Of a stretch of 64,000 nt of DNA, positions 22,075-31,203 are shown in pieces. Where the stretch lies: assembly GCF_950066645.1 (NCBI RefSeq), contig NZ_CATMFB010000007.1, forward strand, positions 124,001 to 188,000, read 5' to 3'. Numbering within the stretch: position 1 is the stretch's first letter; each line of letters begins with the position of its first letter. Position numbers and translations under genes: made by a program. The notes under the pieces were generated by a model that had not been told where the DNA came from, searched no databases, and worked only from the letters and a program-made list of their open reading frames with translations. This stretch comes from an uncultured Thalassolituus sp. Its GTDB lineage: Bacteria; Pseudomonadota; Gammaproteobacteria; Pseudomonadales; Oceanobacteraceae.

Positions 22075-23019
22075 ATGTTGCACGAGATTGAAAAAGACCT
22101 GGAAAAAGAAGGCCTGAGCCAGAAGGAATATTCAGAGTTACTGGTCCGCCTGCTGGATTATGGCGTTATCTGCCGGGATGAGTCACAGATCGAACAGACT
22201 CTGTATGACCGTTATGTGCGTCTTGAGGAACTGGTGGGTGATTATCTGTCGCTGCTTGGTATCCGTATTCAGCATGATCGCCGTTTTCAGTTTGTCCGCT
22301 TGTTCCCGCCAGGTGCGCAGGTTCCGGGAATGGAAGAGGATCAGCAGAATACTGGCAGCCCATCTTTCCGTCAGCGTCTGAATCAGAACGAAGTGGCATT
22401 AATTCTTGTATTGCGTGCGCAGTACGACAAAGCCCTGCGCGAAGGTGCGGTGGATGAGCAGGGTTGTGTCATGGTCTCGTTTGAAGGCCTGAGTATCGCG
22501 ATGAAAAATCTGCTGAAGCGCAGCCTGCCGGAGAACGTGACAGACCGGAAAGCTCTCTTCAGAAAACTGCGTCAGCTGCGTTTGATTCAACTGCAGAATG
22601 AAGACAGTGTTGAAGATGGTGACCTGTGGCTTCGTATCCGTCCGATGATTATGTCTTACGTCAGTGATCAGGTGTTGTCGGAGCTGATGGCAGAGACTCA
22701 GGAAAAAAACGCTGAGGGCGAGGCTGTTGCCGAAGCCGATGCTGGAACAGCTGAGATGACGACAGACGTCCCGGGTGAACCGACTGCAGAGGATGAATCT
22801 TCTGAGAGTGATGATGACTCAGAAAATAATGACGGTGAAAATAATAGCGATGCCGCTGAGATTCAGGACACTGCTTCTGAGGAATTGCCGGAGTCGCCTG
22901 CAGTGACCGCAGAGGTCGCTGATGAAGAAGAGACTGACTCTGCCGAGGCGTCGGAAGACGAAGACGCGCCAGAGCAGGCAACAGATAACAAGCAGCCGGT
23001 CAGCCTGTTCGGAGAATAA
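22075..23019 (+). CDS. jetB: JetB/MksE-like accessory subunit with acidic C-terminal tail
   Basis: DUF4194-type winged-helix (KITE, MukE/MksE-like) subunit, 314 residues. Residues 1-205 form the conserved domain, with the family-like segments [19 protein letters not shown] and [12 protein letters not shown]. From about residue 206 to the end the chain is a low-complexity Glu/Asp/Ser/Ala linker, strongly acidic and surely disordered. It finishes QPVSLFGE, which resembles a beta-clamp-binding motif. JetB proteins usually lack so long a tail. The gene starts 2 bases after jetA and ends 5 bases before jetC. Confidence 0.78.
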   Translation: MLHEIEKDLEKEGLSQKEYSELLVRLLDYGVICRDESQIEQTLYDRYVRLEELVGDYLSLLGIRIQHDRRFQFVRLFPPGAQVPGMEEDQQNTGSPSFRQRLNQNEVALILVLRAQYDKALREGAVDEQGCVMVSFEGLSIAMKNLLKRSLPENVTDRKALFRKLRQLRLIQLQNEDSVEDGDLWLRIRPMIMSYVSDQVLSELMAETQEKNAEGEAVAEADAGTAEMTTDVPGEPTAEDESSESDDDSENNDGENNSDAAEIQDTASEELPESPAVTAEVADEEETDSAEASEDEDAPEQATDNKQPVSLFGE

Positions 23020-23024
23020 AAACG

Positions 23025-26000
23025 ATGTTTCTGAAAAAATTTATTTACGTTAACTGGGGCAACATCCCAGCGACAGAATTTGAGTTTGGTCCGATTAATC
23101 TGCTCTCCGGCGGTAACGGCTCGGGCAAGACAACCGCAGCGGATGCGATTCAGACCATTATGACCGCCGCGCACGATACTCTGTTTCATTACAACCCCGG
23201 TCAGGATGAAGCGACCCAGCGTGGTCGTGGGAAAAACGTCCGGACGCTGGCGTCTTACGTGCTGGGTTGTGATGACGGCAGCTACGCTCGTCCTAATGGT
23301 GCTGTCGGGTATCTTGGTGCAGTATTTCATCCGACTCAGGGCGAAAGCGGTGAGCCGTTTACCGCAATTATAGGTGTCAGCGCGTCCATTGACCGTGCCG
23401 GTAGTCAGCCAGTAGCGCGTCAGAACGATCTGCAGTTTTTTATTGTTGCAGGTGAAGAGCTGGTTCAGGATGATTTTCTGATTACGGTGGGTGATGACCA
23501 GAAAGAAGTGATCCCGCTGAATAAGCTTTCCCGTAATCTGGCCCGTCGGGTTAATGCCGATAACATCGAAAAGTACGACACCAAAAAACAATATCTTCGC
23601 CGCCTTTATGGTGCGTTGCGTGGCCGTCACGATGCTGTGACAGAACGGGAGGCAATGAACGCTGCCCGGACGTTCTCGCGTTTTATGGCATACAAACCGG
23701 TGAAAAGTATTAATGGTTTTGTGGCCAACGAAATCCTCGAAGCCAAAGATATGGGCGATGCGATCCGCAGCGTCTCTGATCTGATGAAAACCATTTATGC
23801 GATGGAATCTGAAGCCGATACCCTGGCTGAAACCATTTCCATGCTCAGCACAACGCGTGGTGCCGCCGGGCGCTATATTGATCAATGGATCGACTACAAC
23901 GTTCTGGAATACACAGGGGCGCGTAGCCGCTACCTGAATGATCAGGCTAATTATCTTAATGCTAAGGAAATTCAGCAGCAGGTCCGTGAGGCACTGAGTA
24001 AAACTCAGAAAGAACGTGACGTTGCTCAGGATCGTCGGAAACAGGTGCGCGAGCAACTGATTACGATGGAGGCCCGCCGGCAGGGCATTTCTGCCCTGCA
24101 GGACAAAGACGCTGCCGAAGAAGCCATTGCCGAAGGCAAAAAGAAACTTCAGCAGCAGGCCATTCCTCTCCTCGAGCAGGATCAGATGCTGCAGGCTTCT
24201 CTGCGCGCGACTGAGTTGCTTTATGGCGCGTTACAGAAAACCAATGTCGCGGCTGAAATTCCTTCGTTGGGCAGTAAGCGTATCGCTGAGCAGGCTCGCG
24301 AAGTTCTCGCCATTAAAGATCAGGGCGCGGTTGACTTCCGCAAACTGCTTGGCAAAGACTGGGTCGATCTTTCTCCTCTTGAAGCGCACCTCGATGAGGC
24401 CCGTCAGCAGCAGTCACTGGTGAATCAGTGGCGTGAGCGTTTTCATGATACAGAACTGGAAAGCTCGGGTATTTCTCTGCGTGACCAGATCGCCCGGGTT
24501 GCCGATCGCCGCGAGCAGAAGCTGCAGCAGGCGCAGCATCGTATGACGCAGAAGCAGAACGATATCGCCAGCCTGGAAGCCCGTCAGCTTAACTATCCGG
24601 GATATGTCCGTCAGGCGATCGAAGTCATTATGCGCGAGTGCCCACAGGCAGACCCACGGGTGCTTGCAGATTATGTCGAGGTCACCGATCCGGAATGGCA
24701 GAGCGCTATCGAAGGTTACATCGGCGGTGCCCGTTTCAGCATTATTGTTGAGCCCGCGTTCGAAGCGGAAGCCGCACATATTCTGCGCCAGATTCCGGGC
24801 GGAAGCCGCGCTCGTGTTATTCAGGGCGAAAAGGCCAAAAAAGACAGCGAGCGGATGCGGATTCCGGAAAACTCCATCATTCATCTGATGGATTTCGAAC
24901 ACGCGACCGCGCGTTTTTATCTCGAAGCCAGTTATGGCTCAGTAGAGCAGGTACCAGACCTGCAGGCGTTGCGGATGACCCGGCGTGGTGTTACCCGTCA
25001 GGGTCTGGGTTCCGGTGCGTACTCTATCTACCGTTGTGACCTCGAAGATACTGAGCTGGTATTTGGTCTTGGTGCGCGTGAGCGTGCTCTGGCGGCTAAG
25101 CGCAGTGAACTGAATGCACTCTCAGACCAGGCGAACGAAGCGAACTACCAGCTACGTCAGGCGCAGCAGCTGCTGGATGCCGTTAATCTCCTGCGTCATG
25201 TGACGTTCGCAGATCAGATGCAGGCTATGCTGGATACGCAGTATCAGATGCAACAGGCCGAAAACTCCCTTAACGGGGTAGATGTCACCAGCTTCGGGGA
25301 CATTGAACACGAATTCACCGCTCTGAAAGAAAAAGCAGATGATCTGGATGCTCAGATCAAAGAGCTGGATGGTGAACTCGGACGCCTGCAACAGCAGCTG
25401 AACGATGCCGAAAAAGCCGTTAAGGCTCTGAGTGAGCATCAGGAGCAGACCTCCGATGTGGCCGAAACCAAAGAGGCGGCGTTACGTTCCATCGTCAGCA
25501 TCTGGCCAGACTTCGATCTTGAAGCCCGTCTGGCACAGGCCGACAAAGAAGCTGAAGAAAGCCCGGTAGATGCCATCGAAAATCTGCGCAAAAGTGTGTC
25601 TCAGGAGCTTAACTCCACGGCGTACGAGATTGAGCGCAATATCACCGAGCATAACCAGCGTTGTCAGACCATCGACTCAATCGTCTACACCCCGGATTAC
25701 CGGGATGAGCATGGCGCGGAATTCTTCACTTCAGTGTGCGGTCTTCAGCGCGAAGTTGAGCGTGTTCACAACCGCCTGAAAAATAATATTCTGGTAGAGA
25801 AGCAGGATAAGCTGCATCAGTTGCGTGAAAGCTTTAATAACGTGTTTGTGACAAACCTCTGTCACTCAATATATCAGGCAATTAATGATGGTAAGCGCAT
25901 CCTTGAAGACCTGAATAAAGAGCTTGCACACCACCAGTTTGGTGCAGACCGCGAAACCTACTGGTTCGACTGGGAGTGGGTGCCTGAATACAAGGAATAC

Positions 26001-26666
26001 TGGCAGTTCTTTGATGAGGTCATTAAAAACCCATCACTGGGCGACGGTGCGACACTCTTTACCGCTGACCTGTCTGCAGCCTCCAAACGCGTGCGTGATC
26101 ACCTGATGACCATGCTGCTGGAAGACGACGAGCAGAAGGCCATGCGCGAGCTGGAGCGTATTTCAGATTACCGTAATTACCGCTCTTACGAGATTTATAA
26201 GCAGCCGGCGAATAAAGATCCGATTGCGCTGAGCCAGTACGGTACGGGCTCGGGTGGTCAGCTTGAAACTCCGGCATATATTATCCGGTCTGCGGCGATT
26301 ACTTCGGCCTTCCGCTTTAATGAAGGTGATACACACCTGCGAGTTGTACTCGTGGATGAAGCCTTCTCGAAAATGGATGAAACCCGATCGAAAGAGGTTA
26401 TTAACTACCTCACGGAAAGTCTCGGTCTGCAATTGCTGTTTATTATGCCGACCAGTAAATCTGGTCCGTTTATGGATCTGGTGTCTAACCAGTTTGTCTT
26501 CTCGAAAGTGCCGCTGACGGGCGGACAGAGTAAAGGTGAGCTGCAGACCCGTGTTCTGGTCGACCGGCAGCAGTGCAACCAGGAAAAAGTCAAAGAACTG
26601 TGGGCTAACCACCGTCGCACGATCCGTCATCAGGCCTCACTTGACTTTATGGAAGAGTTCGCCTGA
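23025..26666 (+). CDS. jetC: JetC/MksB-like SMC ATPase
   Basis: SMC-type ATPase, 1213 residues, expected to dimerise and extrude or clamp DNA. Walker A is GGNGSGKTTAADAIQTIMTA near residue 28. Two long coiled-coil arms flank a globular hinge at roughly residues 525-680 (YVEVTDPEWQSAIEGYIGG). The C-terminal head has the ABC signature GSGGQLETPAYIIR near residue 1075 and Walker B VVLVDEAFSKMDE. It forms a tripartite operon with jetA and jetB. No jetD (the TOPRIM-type nuclease of Wadjet defence) is found on either side. Its stop overlaps the ATG of the haemoglobin gene (TGATG). Confidence 0.85.
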   Translation: MFLKKFIYVNWGNIPATEFEFGPINLLSGGNGSGKTTAADAIQTIMTAAHDTLFHYNPGQDEATQRGRGKNVRTLASYVLGCDDGSYARPNGAVGYLGAVFHPTQGESGEPFTAIIGVSASIDRAGSQPVARQNDLQFFIVAGEELVQDDFLITVGDDQKEVIPLNKLSRNLARRVNADNIEKYDTKKQYLRRLYGALRGRHDAVTEREAMNAARTFSRFMAYKPVKSINGFVANEILEAKDMGDAIRSVSDLMKTIYAMESEADTLAETISMLSTTRGAAGRYIDQWIDYNVLEYTGARSRYLNDQANYLNAKEIQQQVREALSKTQKERDVAQDRRKQVREQLITMEARRQGISALQDKDAAEEAIAEGKKKLQQQAIPLLEQDQMLQASLRATELLYGALQKTNVAAEIPSLGSKRIAEQAREVLAIKDQGAVDFRKLLGKDWVDLSPLEAHLDEARQQQSLVNQWRERFHDTELESSGISLRDQIARVADRREQKLQQAQHRMTQKQNDIASLEARQLNYPGYVRQAIEVIMRECPQADPRVLADYVEVTDPEWQSAIEGYIGGARFSIIVEPAFEAEAAHILRQIPGGSRARVIQGEKAKKDSERMRIPENSIIHLMDFEHATARFYLEASYGSVEQVPDLQALRMTRRGVTRQGLGSGAYSIYRCDLEDTELVFGLGARERALAAKRSELNALSDQANEANYQLRQAQQLLDAVNLLRHVTFADQMQAMLDTQYQMQQAENSLNGVDVTSFGDIEHEFTALKEKADDLDAQIKELDGELGRLQQQLNDAEKAVKALSEHQEQTSDVAETKEAALRSIVSIWPDFDLEARLAQADKEAEESPVDAIENLRKSVSQELNSTAYEIERNITEHNQRCQTIDSIVYTPDYRDEHGAEFFTSVCGLQREVERVHNRLKNNILVEKQDKLHQLRESFNNVFVTNLCHSIYQAINDGKRILEDLNKELAHHQFGADRETYWFDWEWVPEYKEYWQFFDEVIKNPSLGDGATLFTADLSAASKRVRDHLMTMLLEDDEQKAMRELERISDYRNYRSYEIYKQPANKDPIALSQYGTGSGGQLETPAYIIRSAAITSAFRFNEGDTHLRVVLVDEAFSKMDETRSKEVINYLTESLGLQLLFIMPTSKSGPFMDLVSNQFVFSKVPLTGGQSKGELQTRVLVDRQQCNQEKVKELWANHRRTIRHQASLDFMEEFA

Positions 26667-27097
26667 TGGCCGACTCGGGTCAGCCGGAAGCCGTCTGGGG
26701 CGTCGGAGACGCCTCCTATCAGGCTGCCGGTCAGTTCGACGGAATCCGCGCGCTGGTCGACGCATTTTACGATGCGATGGAGACTCTCCCTGAGGCAAAA
26801 AAGATCCGGGAGATGCACCCGGTGGATCTCAGTGAATCGCGCGATAAACTGACCCGCTTTCTTTGTGGTTGGTTGGGCGGCCCGCGTCTGTACCGCGAAA
26901 AATACGGACCGATTGCGATTCCCAGAGCGCACGCACACCTGGATATTCAGGAGGCTGAGCGGGATGCCTGGCTGACCTGCATGGACGAAGCGCTGAAACA
27001 GGTGCCCTACGAAGAGGGCTTTAAAAAATATCTGATGACGCAGCTGTTTGTCCCCGCTGAGCGTTGCCGACTGGCCTCGCAGGCCGTGCGTCAGTAA
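26666..27097 (+). CDS. Group II truncated haemoglobin, coupled to jetC
   Basis: Small haem globin of 143 residues with the group II (trHbO) pattern. It shows FLCGWLGGPRLYREKYG, then the proximal-His region IPRAHAHLDI and the conserved G8 Trp in DAWLTCMDEAL. Such globins bind O2 or NO and are linked to oxygen handling or nitrosative stress. Its ATG overlaps the jetC stop by one base, so it is the fourth gene of the SMC operon, and a terminator follows. Why a globin is coupled to an SMC complex is unclear. Fold assignment is firm; a functional link is only inferred. Confidence 0.92.
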   Translation: MADSGQPEAVWGVGDASYQAAGQFDGIRALVDAFYDAMETLPEAKKIREMHPVDLSESRDKLTRFLCGWLGGPRLYREKYGPIAIPRAHAHLDIQEAERDAWLTCMDEALKQVPYEEGFKKYLMTQLFVPAERCRLASQAVRQ

Positions 27098-27120
27098 ATA
27101 CTTTACGAATCTTCATACTT

Positions 27121-27152
27121 TCAGATGGTGGTTCCTGCCATCTGACTTTTTT
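27121..27152 (+). terminator. Intrinsic terminator of the jetABC-globin operon
   Basis: TCAGATGG and CCATCTGA form a perfect 8-bp stem with a 9-base loop, followed by C and six T. It lies 24 bases after the globin stop. Confidence 0.8.
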
Positions 27153-27239
27153 ATATTTTCCGCTCCCTGAATCTATCTCAGCTGCCTCCCTGAATCTGTG
27201 TTCTGACACTGTCCGAGGCCGGCGACAAGGAGTGTGAGC

Positions 27240-30116
27240 ATGTCTGTAATTTTACGCGCGATGGTCATTCTGAGCGCATGTCTTTTCTCGTCGGCGATCT
27301 GCGCGTCCGGACTCTCCGCCGGTGACTACGGCGCCGCAGGAACTGCAGGCCACACCGAATGCGGTGGCCTGAAATCTGACGGCTCATTGCAGCCACCGTG
27401 TTCGGTAAAAGAAGCAATTTTCGAAGGCGATGCGGTGGGCGAATGTCCGGCCGGTAGCTTCTTTGATGTTGGGTTATGGAGCTGCTGGTCGTGCCCGCAA
27501 GGGTATGACAGATCGGCCGCCGCAGTAGATTCAGACCGGGCGTGTGCCAAACCCAACCCGTCCAGGCGAGGGCAGTTTGTCCGGGCAACGTTACAGGGCG
27601 GAATCTGCCCGGATGGAAGTTTCTTCGATCCGACACGTGGGGGCGAATGCTGGAGCTGTCCTTCAGGCTTTAATCGTTCTGCTGCTCCGGTGGAATGGGC
27701 AGATGCGTGTGTAAAGCCAGCGGAAGAAAAATTTAAGCGCATCAGCCGGCACGGACGGGCCACCGGTTTGTTGGGTACTGATTGTCCTTCAGGTCAGTTC
27801 TGGGACCCTAAAGACGGACATTGCTATTCATGTCCGGGAGGATACAACCGTACAGGTTACGCAGTGGATCACGCGCGTGCCTGCTCTCAGGTTGTTCAGG
27901 CACAACAATCGAAAGCGACACTCACTGGTCAAGCCAAATGTCAGGTCGGTGAGATTTTTGATATCCGCAATGGAGGCGAGTGTTGGACGTGTCCTCAGTC
28001 GGCTGATCGTACCGTCTATCCGATCAATGGCGCCAAAGCCTGTGAAATAGGCGGCGGATTCGATTTTGCCCGGGCAACTCAGACGTCTGCACTGACCTGT
28101 CCGGTCGGCCAGATGTTCGACTTCGTTAATGCCAGAGACACCCGGGTGCGTAATCAGGTTAAGAAAAAATACAACGGTAGTTTTCCTGCGCAGGTTGGTA
28201 AAAGTGGTGGTGGCAGCTGCTGGAGTTGCCCCGTGGGGTACCGCCGTACGGTGCTTGCAGTCTGGGACAGAGCAGCCTGTGAATCGAATGGTATTTCCTG
28301 GAAGGCTCCGGAATACCAGCAGCCCGGTCTGTTCGGTCTTGATGGTGCAGAAACGGTCGTACTGGAGTTAATCAGCAATCGTACGACGATTGAGACCATC
28401 GCCGCAGATGTGGCTTCCTCGGTAAAAATGACGGAAGAAGAATCCATTGATGCGGCCTGGCAGGAGATTCATGACGCTCCCCATACCAGCGCAATTCTGG
28501 CGCTTGCCGTGATGTCCCGGTTGGAAGTCGCAGCGATGCGCCCGCAGGAAGCCAGCGAGGCGGATAAAAAACTGCTGAAAAGTTTTGCCGAGGCCGTTGT
28601 TCACTTCCGCACATTCCTGGCAGAGCAGTCTCTGCAGGCTTATCAGGCCTGGGATAAAGCCGACAGAAAGAAAAACGAAGTGTACAGCACTGTGATGGTA
28701 GCTGGTGTCACTGTTGCTGCCGCGGCCACCACCTTCGGTACGACGGCGGCTCTGGCGGGTATGGGAGTCGAAGCGGTGCGTAACGAGCTGTGGCCACTGC
28801 CGGATTTCACCGATATCACCCTCGAAAGTGTGCTGATGGATCAGGTAAAAGGCGAAGCCGTTGGCTTTGTCTATGGCAAAGTACTGTTGTCGAAGCCTGT
28901 TCTTAATAAACTCTTCCCGGAAACTGCTGCGAAAACCATCCGTAAAACCCTCACTAAAGGCGCAGAAAAAGCAGAGCAGGCGGTTGCCCGTTATGCGCTA
29001 CAGACTCTGTCAAAGAAAGCTGCAGAAAAAGCCGCAGCAAAAGGGGCAACACTGACCTCGAAAATGGTGATGTCTGCAGTCGCCAAAGCAGGTCCGCAGA
29101 TCATTGTCGATCTGGCAATAGAGACTGTGATTGCCTGGGTAGAAATGCAGATCGAGCGCGCAAATGCGGAGCCAACCCTGAATGCGCTGCTGGCTGAGGC
29201 GCGTCGTCCTTTTGATGTTCCCCGTCTTCTGGCTACTGGCGAAGGAAGTCAGGAGGTCGAAGGCCAGTGGAGTACCGTTCTTGGCGCAGAAACGTTGCCG
29301 CAGGACAAAAGACAGATTCAGGCTGCGGTGAAAGAGGTGCAGGCGGCGCGTATGGTGGCAACATCAGGGGGAGCTGCCATGCAGAAACAGATCCGCGCAT
29401 TGCGATTCGCAACGGCAGGTGACGATGTCAGTAACGTAATCGTCACGACACGAGGTGATGCCTTCCGCGTTATTGAGAACCGGGGGCGTGTAACTCTGCA
29501 GCGTTTTAAGCCTTCGAAATCTGGTGGGACCTGGGAAAACCTTGGCAATGATTATGTCGATGTTGCCTCGGCACACGATGGTGGTCTCTGGTATCTGAAA
29601 AACGACGATAAACTGGTCTACAGTGCGGGGTCGGACGACAGAGTAATCTCTGTTGACGGCACGGCGTCGGCGCTGACGTCTGATGCTCAGGGTGAACTCT
29701 GGGTCGTCAGCGAACGACTGGACAGCACTGGAGGCGAAGTCTGGCTGCGTCAGAATCACCGCTGGCAGAAGAAAGTTGGCCTGAAAGCCCGCGCTATTGC
29801 GCAGCAGGGCGGGTACTTATGGGCAGTGGATGGTAACGGAAATATCTACCGTTCAGAAGACTCTGACGCCTCACGTCTGATGTCCAGTAAAATGCAGAAA
29901 ATACCCGGAAAAGCACTGGATATAGACGTTGGTGTTGACGGTGCGGTTGTGGTGCTTGGTACTGACAACCGCCTGTATCTCTGGCATTCGTCGGCGTCTA
30001 AATGGACAGAAGGCGCGAAGGTGCCTGAGGGCACGGTGCGCATTGCCGTCAGAGATGCTTCGACGGTCTGGGCGCTGACAGAAAAAGGGCAGCTGTTTTA
30101 CGCGACTTCCGACTGA
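27240..30116 (+). CDS. Large exported protein: Cys-rich repeats, hydrophobic helices, beta-propeller
   Basis: Exported protein of 958 residues, function not recognised. A signal peptide ends around ICASG (residue 24). Residues about 65-350 hold five repeats of the pattern CPxGxFxD-(n)-CW[ST]CPxGxxR[ST]-(n)-AC. Each has four Cys likely to form disulphides, and the fifth carries a basic insert of about 25 residues. A helical region follows (about 370-660), with hydrophobic Ala/Gly-rich stretches such as VMVAGVTVAAAATTF. The last 250 residues contain tectonin-like blades (GGLWYLKNDDKLVY, GYLWAVDGNGNIYRS, TVWALTEKGQLFYATSD). I start at ATG 27240 because AAGGAG lies 7 bases upstream; GTG at 27234 is too close to it. 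A secreted lectin, adhesin or toxin is possible. Confidence 0.8.
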   Translation: MSVILRAMVILSACLFSSAICASGLSAGDYGAAGTAGHTECGGLKSDGSLQPPCSVKEAIFEGDAVGECPAGSFFDVGLWSCWSCPQGYDRSAAAVDSDRACAKPNPSRRGQFVRATLQGGICPDGSFFDPTRGGECWSCPSGFNRSAAPVEWADACVKPAEEKFKRISRHGRATGLLGTDCPSGQFWDPKDGHCYSCPGGYNRTGYAVDHARACSQVVQAQQSKATLTGQAKCQVGEIFDIRNGGECWTCPQSADRTVYPINGAKACEIGGGFDFARATQTSALTCPVGQMFDFVNARDTRVRNQVKKKYNGSFPAQVGKSGGGSCWSCPVGYRRTVLAVWDRAACESNGISWKAPEYQQPGLFGLDGAETVVLELISNRTTIETIAADVASSVKMTEEESIDAAWQEIHDAPHTSAILALAVMSRLEVAAMRPQEASEADKKLLKSFAEAVVHFRTFLAEQSLQAYQAWDKADRKKNEVYSTVMVAGVTVAAAATTFGTTAALAGMGVEAVRNELWPLPDFTDITLESVLMDQVKGEAVGFVYGKVLLSKPVLNKLFPETAAKTIRKTLTKGAEKAEQAVARYALQTLSKKAAEKAAAKGATLTSKMVMSAVAKAGPQIIVDLAIETVIAWVEMQIERANAEPTLNALLAEARRPFDVPRLLATGEGSQEVEGQWSTVLGAETLPQDKRQIQAAVKEVQAARMVATSGGAAMQKQIRALRFATAGDDVSNVIVTTRGDAFRVIENRGRVTLQRFKPSKSGGTWENLGNDYVDVASAHDGGLWYLKNDDKLVYSAGSDDRVISVDGTASALTSDAQGELWVVSERLDSTGGEVWLRQNHRWQKKVGLKARAIAQQGGYLWAVDGNGNIYRSEDSDASRLMSSKMQKIPGKALDIDVGVDGAVVVLGTDNRLYLWHSSASKWTEGAKVPEGTVRIAVRDASTVWALTEKGQLFYATSD

Positions 30117-30122
30117 AGGCGA

Positions 30123-30153
30123 GGGCCGGTCCCCGATGCAGGGGTACCGGCCC
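30123..30153 (+). terminator. Strong hairpin after the repeat protein
   Basis: GGGCCGG and CCGGCCC, continued by CCCC and GGGG, enclose a 6-base loop 6 bases after the stop codon. It is very stable but has no U-run, so termination is likely but not certain. Confidence 0.45.
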
Positions 30154-30234
30154 GCAAAAGCCGTTGCCTTCAGTGCTGACTGTGTTTATTGTCGTGGCTG
30201 TCTGCAGGGATGTGTCTGAGGGAGTGGTTCAGGT

Positions 30235-30660
30235 ATGACGTCTTATCGTGCTGCGTTGGCTTTGGGGCTGGCGCTAATCTCAATGTCTGGAAACGCCCAG
30301 ACCATCAACGATCACGCGCTGTGGAATATCCGCAGTGATGCCGGTGAAACCCGTTGGGTTCAGATCCGCGAGTTCGCGCGCCAGGGCAAGGATCAGATTT
30401 ACCATATTGATGTCTATCGCCGTGAGAATGGCGATCTGGAAGAGTTTTACGAACGTCTTGTTGATCATATGGCCATTGAGAAAGAAGCGCTTCTGAACAG
30501 CATAGGGCAGGCCATTGAAATCGGTGTGCCAGATCGACAGGCCTATGAAAGGGCCCTGACTGAATGGGCGCGACAGGCACCCACCGAGCGCTTTGTATGT
30601 CGTAGCCCTATTCAGCGTTGTATGCAGAACGCCGACGCACTGATCGCCAACGACTACTGA
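30235..30660 (+). CDS. Small exported hypothetical protein
   Basis: Protein of 141 residues with a signal peptide (MTSYRAALALGLALISMSGNAQ, cleavage likely after NAQ). The mature part is charged, probably mixed alpha/beta, with two Cys near the C-terminus (FVCRSPIQRCMQNAD) that could form a disulphide. No family was recognised. It sits about 120 bases after the Cys-repeat protein on the same strand, so it may belong to the same envelope-related cluster. A palindrome follows at 30677-30696. Confidence 0.65.
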   Translation: MTSYRAALALGLALISMSGNAQTINDHALWNIRSDAGETRWVQIREFARQGKDQIYHIDVYRRENGDLEEFYERLVDHMAIEKEALLNSIGQAIEIGVPDRQAYERALTEWARQAPTERFVCRSPIQRCMQNADALIANDY

Positions 30661-30801
30661 ATCTTCCTGATATTAAGGCCTGAAAGTCTTCAGGCCGGAA
30701 TTACCTCCCGTTACTCTTCTGTGGTCGTGTTGTGAGCCAGGTCCTTCCCTTGTAACAGACAGGTGTTTAGTATCCGATATCACGAGAAAGGGAGGTTCTG
30801 T

Positions 30802-31203
30802 ATGCCGTTCAAACGCGCTGGTTTTGTCGCATTAATAGTAGTTAATTCATTTTGCTGGTCTGGTGAAAACCTGATTGAAGGCAAGAAAGTCAATGGCGAT
30901 TTTCCGTGGGATTTAGTGCTGGATCGCGGAAAGATATACGGTTGTCTTTACGAAAATCTGTTTTTCTCCCCCGGGGCTATTCATCTGGAGGAGGGCTTAC
31001 CTCGCAAATGTCGGATCGATAGTAATCGGGATGGTTATTGGGCAGATCTGGATGAGCGGGAGCTGGAGCTTTATGAGCTGGCGTTAAGTGAAAATTATGA
31101 GGCCATGGAAATAGGCGGCACCGCCCTGAGCAGAGAAGAAATCGCGGTCATTTCCTTTATGCGTAAGATTGCTGCCAAGGGAGCGTCAGGGGTAAATCAG
31201 TAA
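30802..31203 (+). CDS. Small exported hypothetical protein (DUF1496-like?)
   Basis: 133 residues from the ATG at 30802, which has GGGAGG 8 bases upstream; the longer GTG-initiated reading has no such site. The N-terminus MPFKRAGFVALIVVNSFCWS is a probable signal peptide. The segment YGCLYENLFFSPGAIHLEEG with a Cys a few residues on recalls DUF1496-type small secreted proteins, but the resemblance is weak. The 3' end overlaps the convergent transglycosylase gene by 7 bases. Confidence 0.6.
   Translation: MPFKRAGFVALIVVNSFCWSGENLIEGKKVNGDFPWDLVLDRGKIYGCLYENLFFSPGAIHLEEGLPRKCRIDSNRDGYWADLDERELELYELALSENYEAMEIGGTALSREEIAVISFMRKIAAKGASGVNQ

Noticed and set aside
20612-27097. Complete Wadjet defence system
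   Set aside because: jetD is missing; the fourth gene is a haemoglobin.
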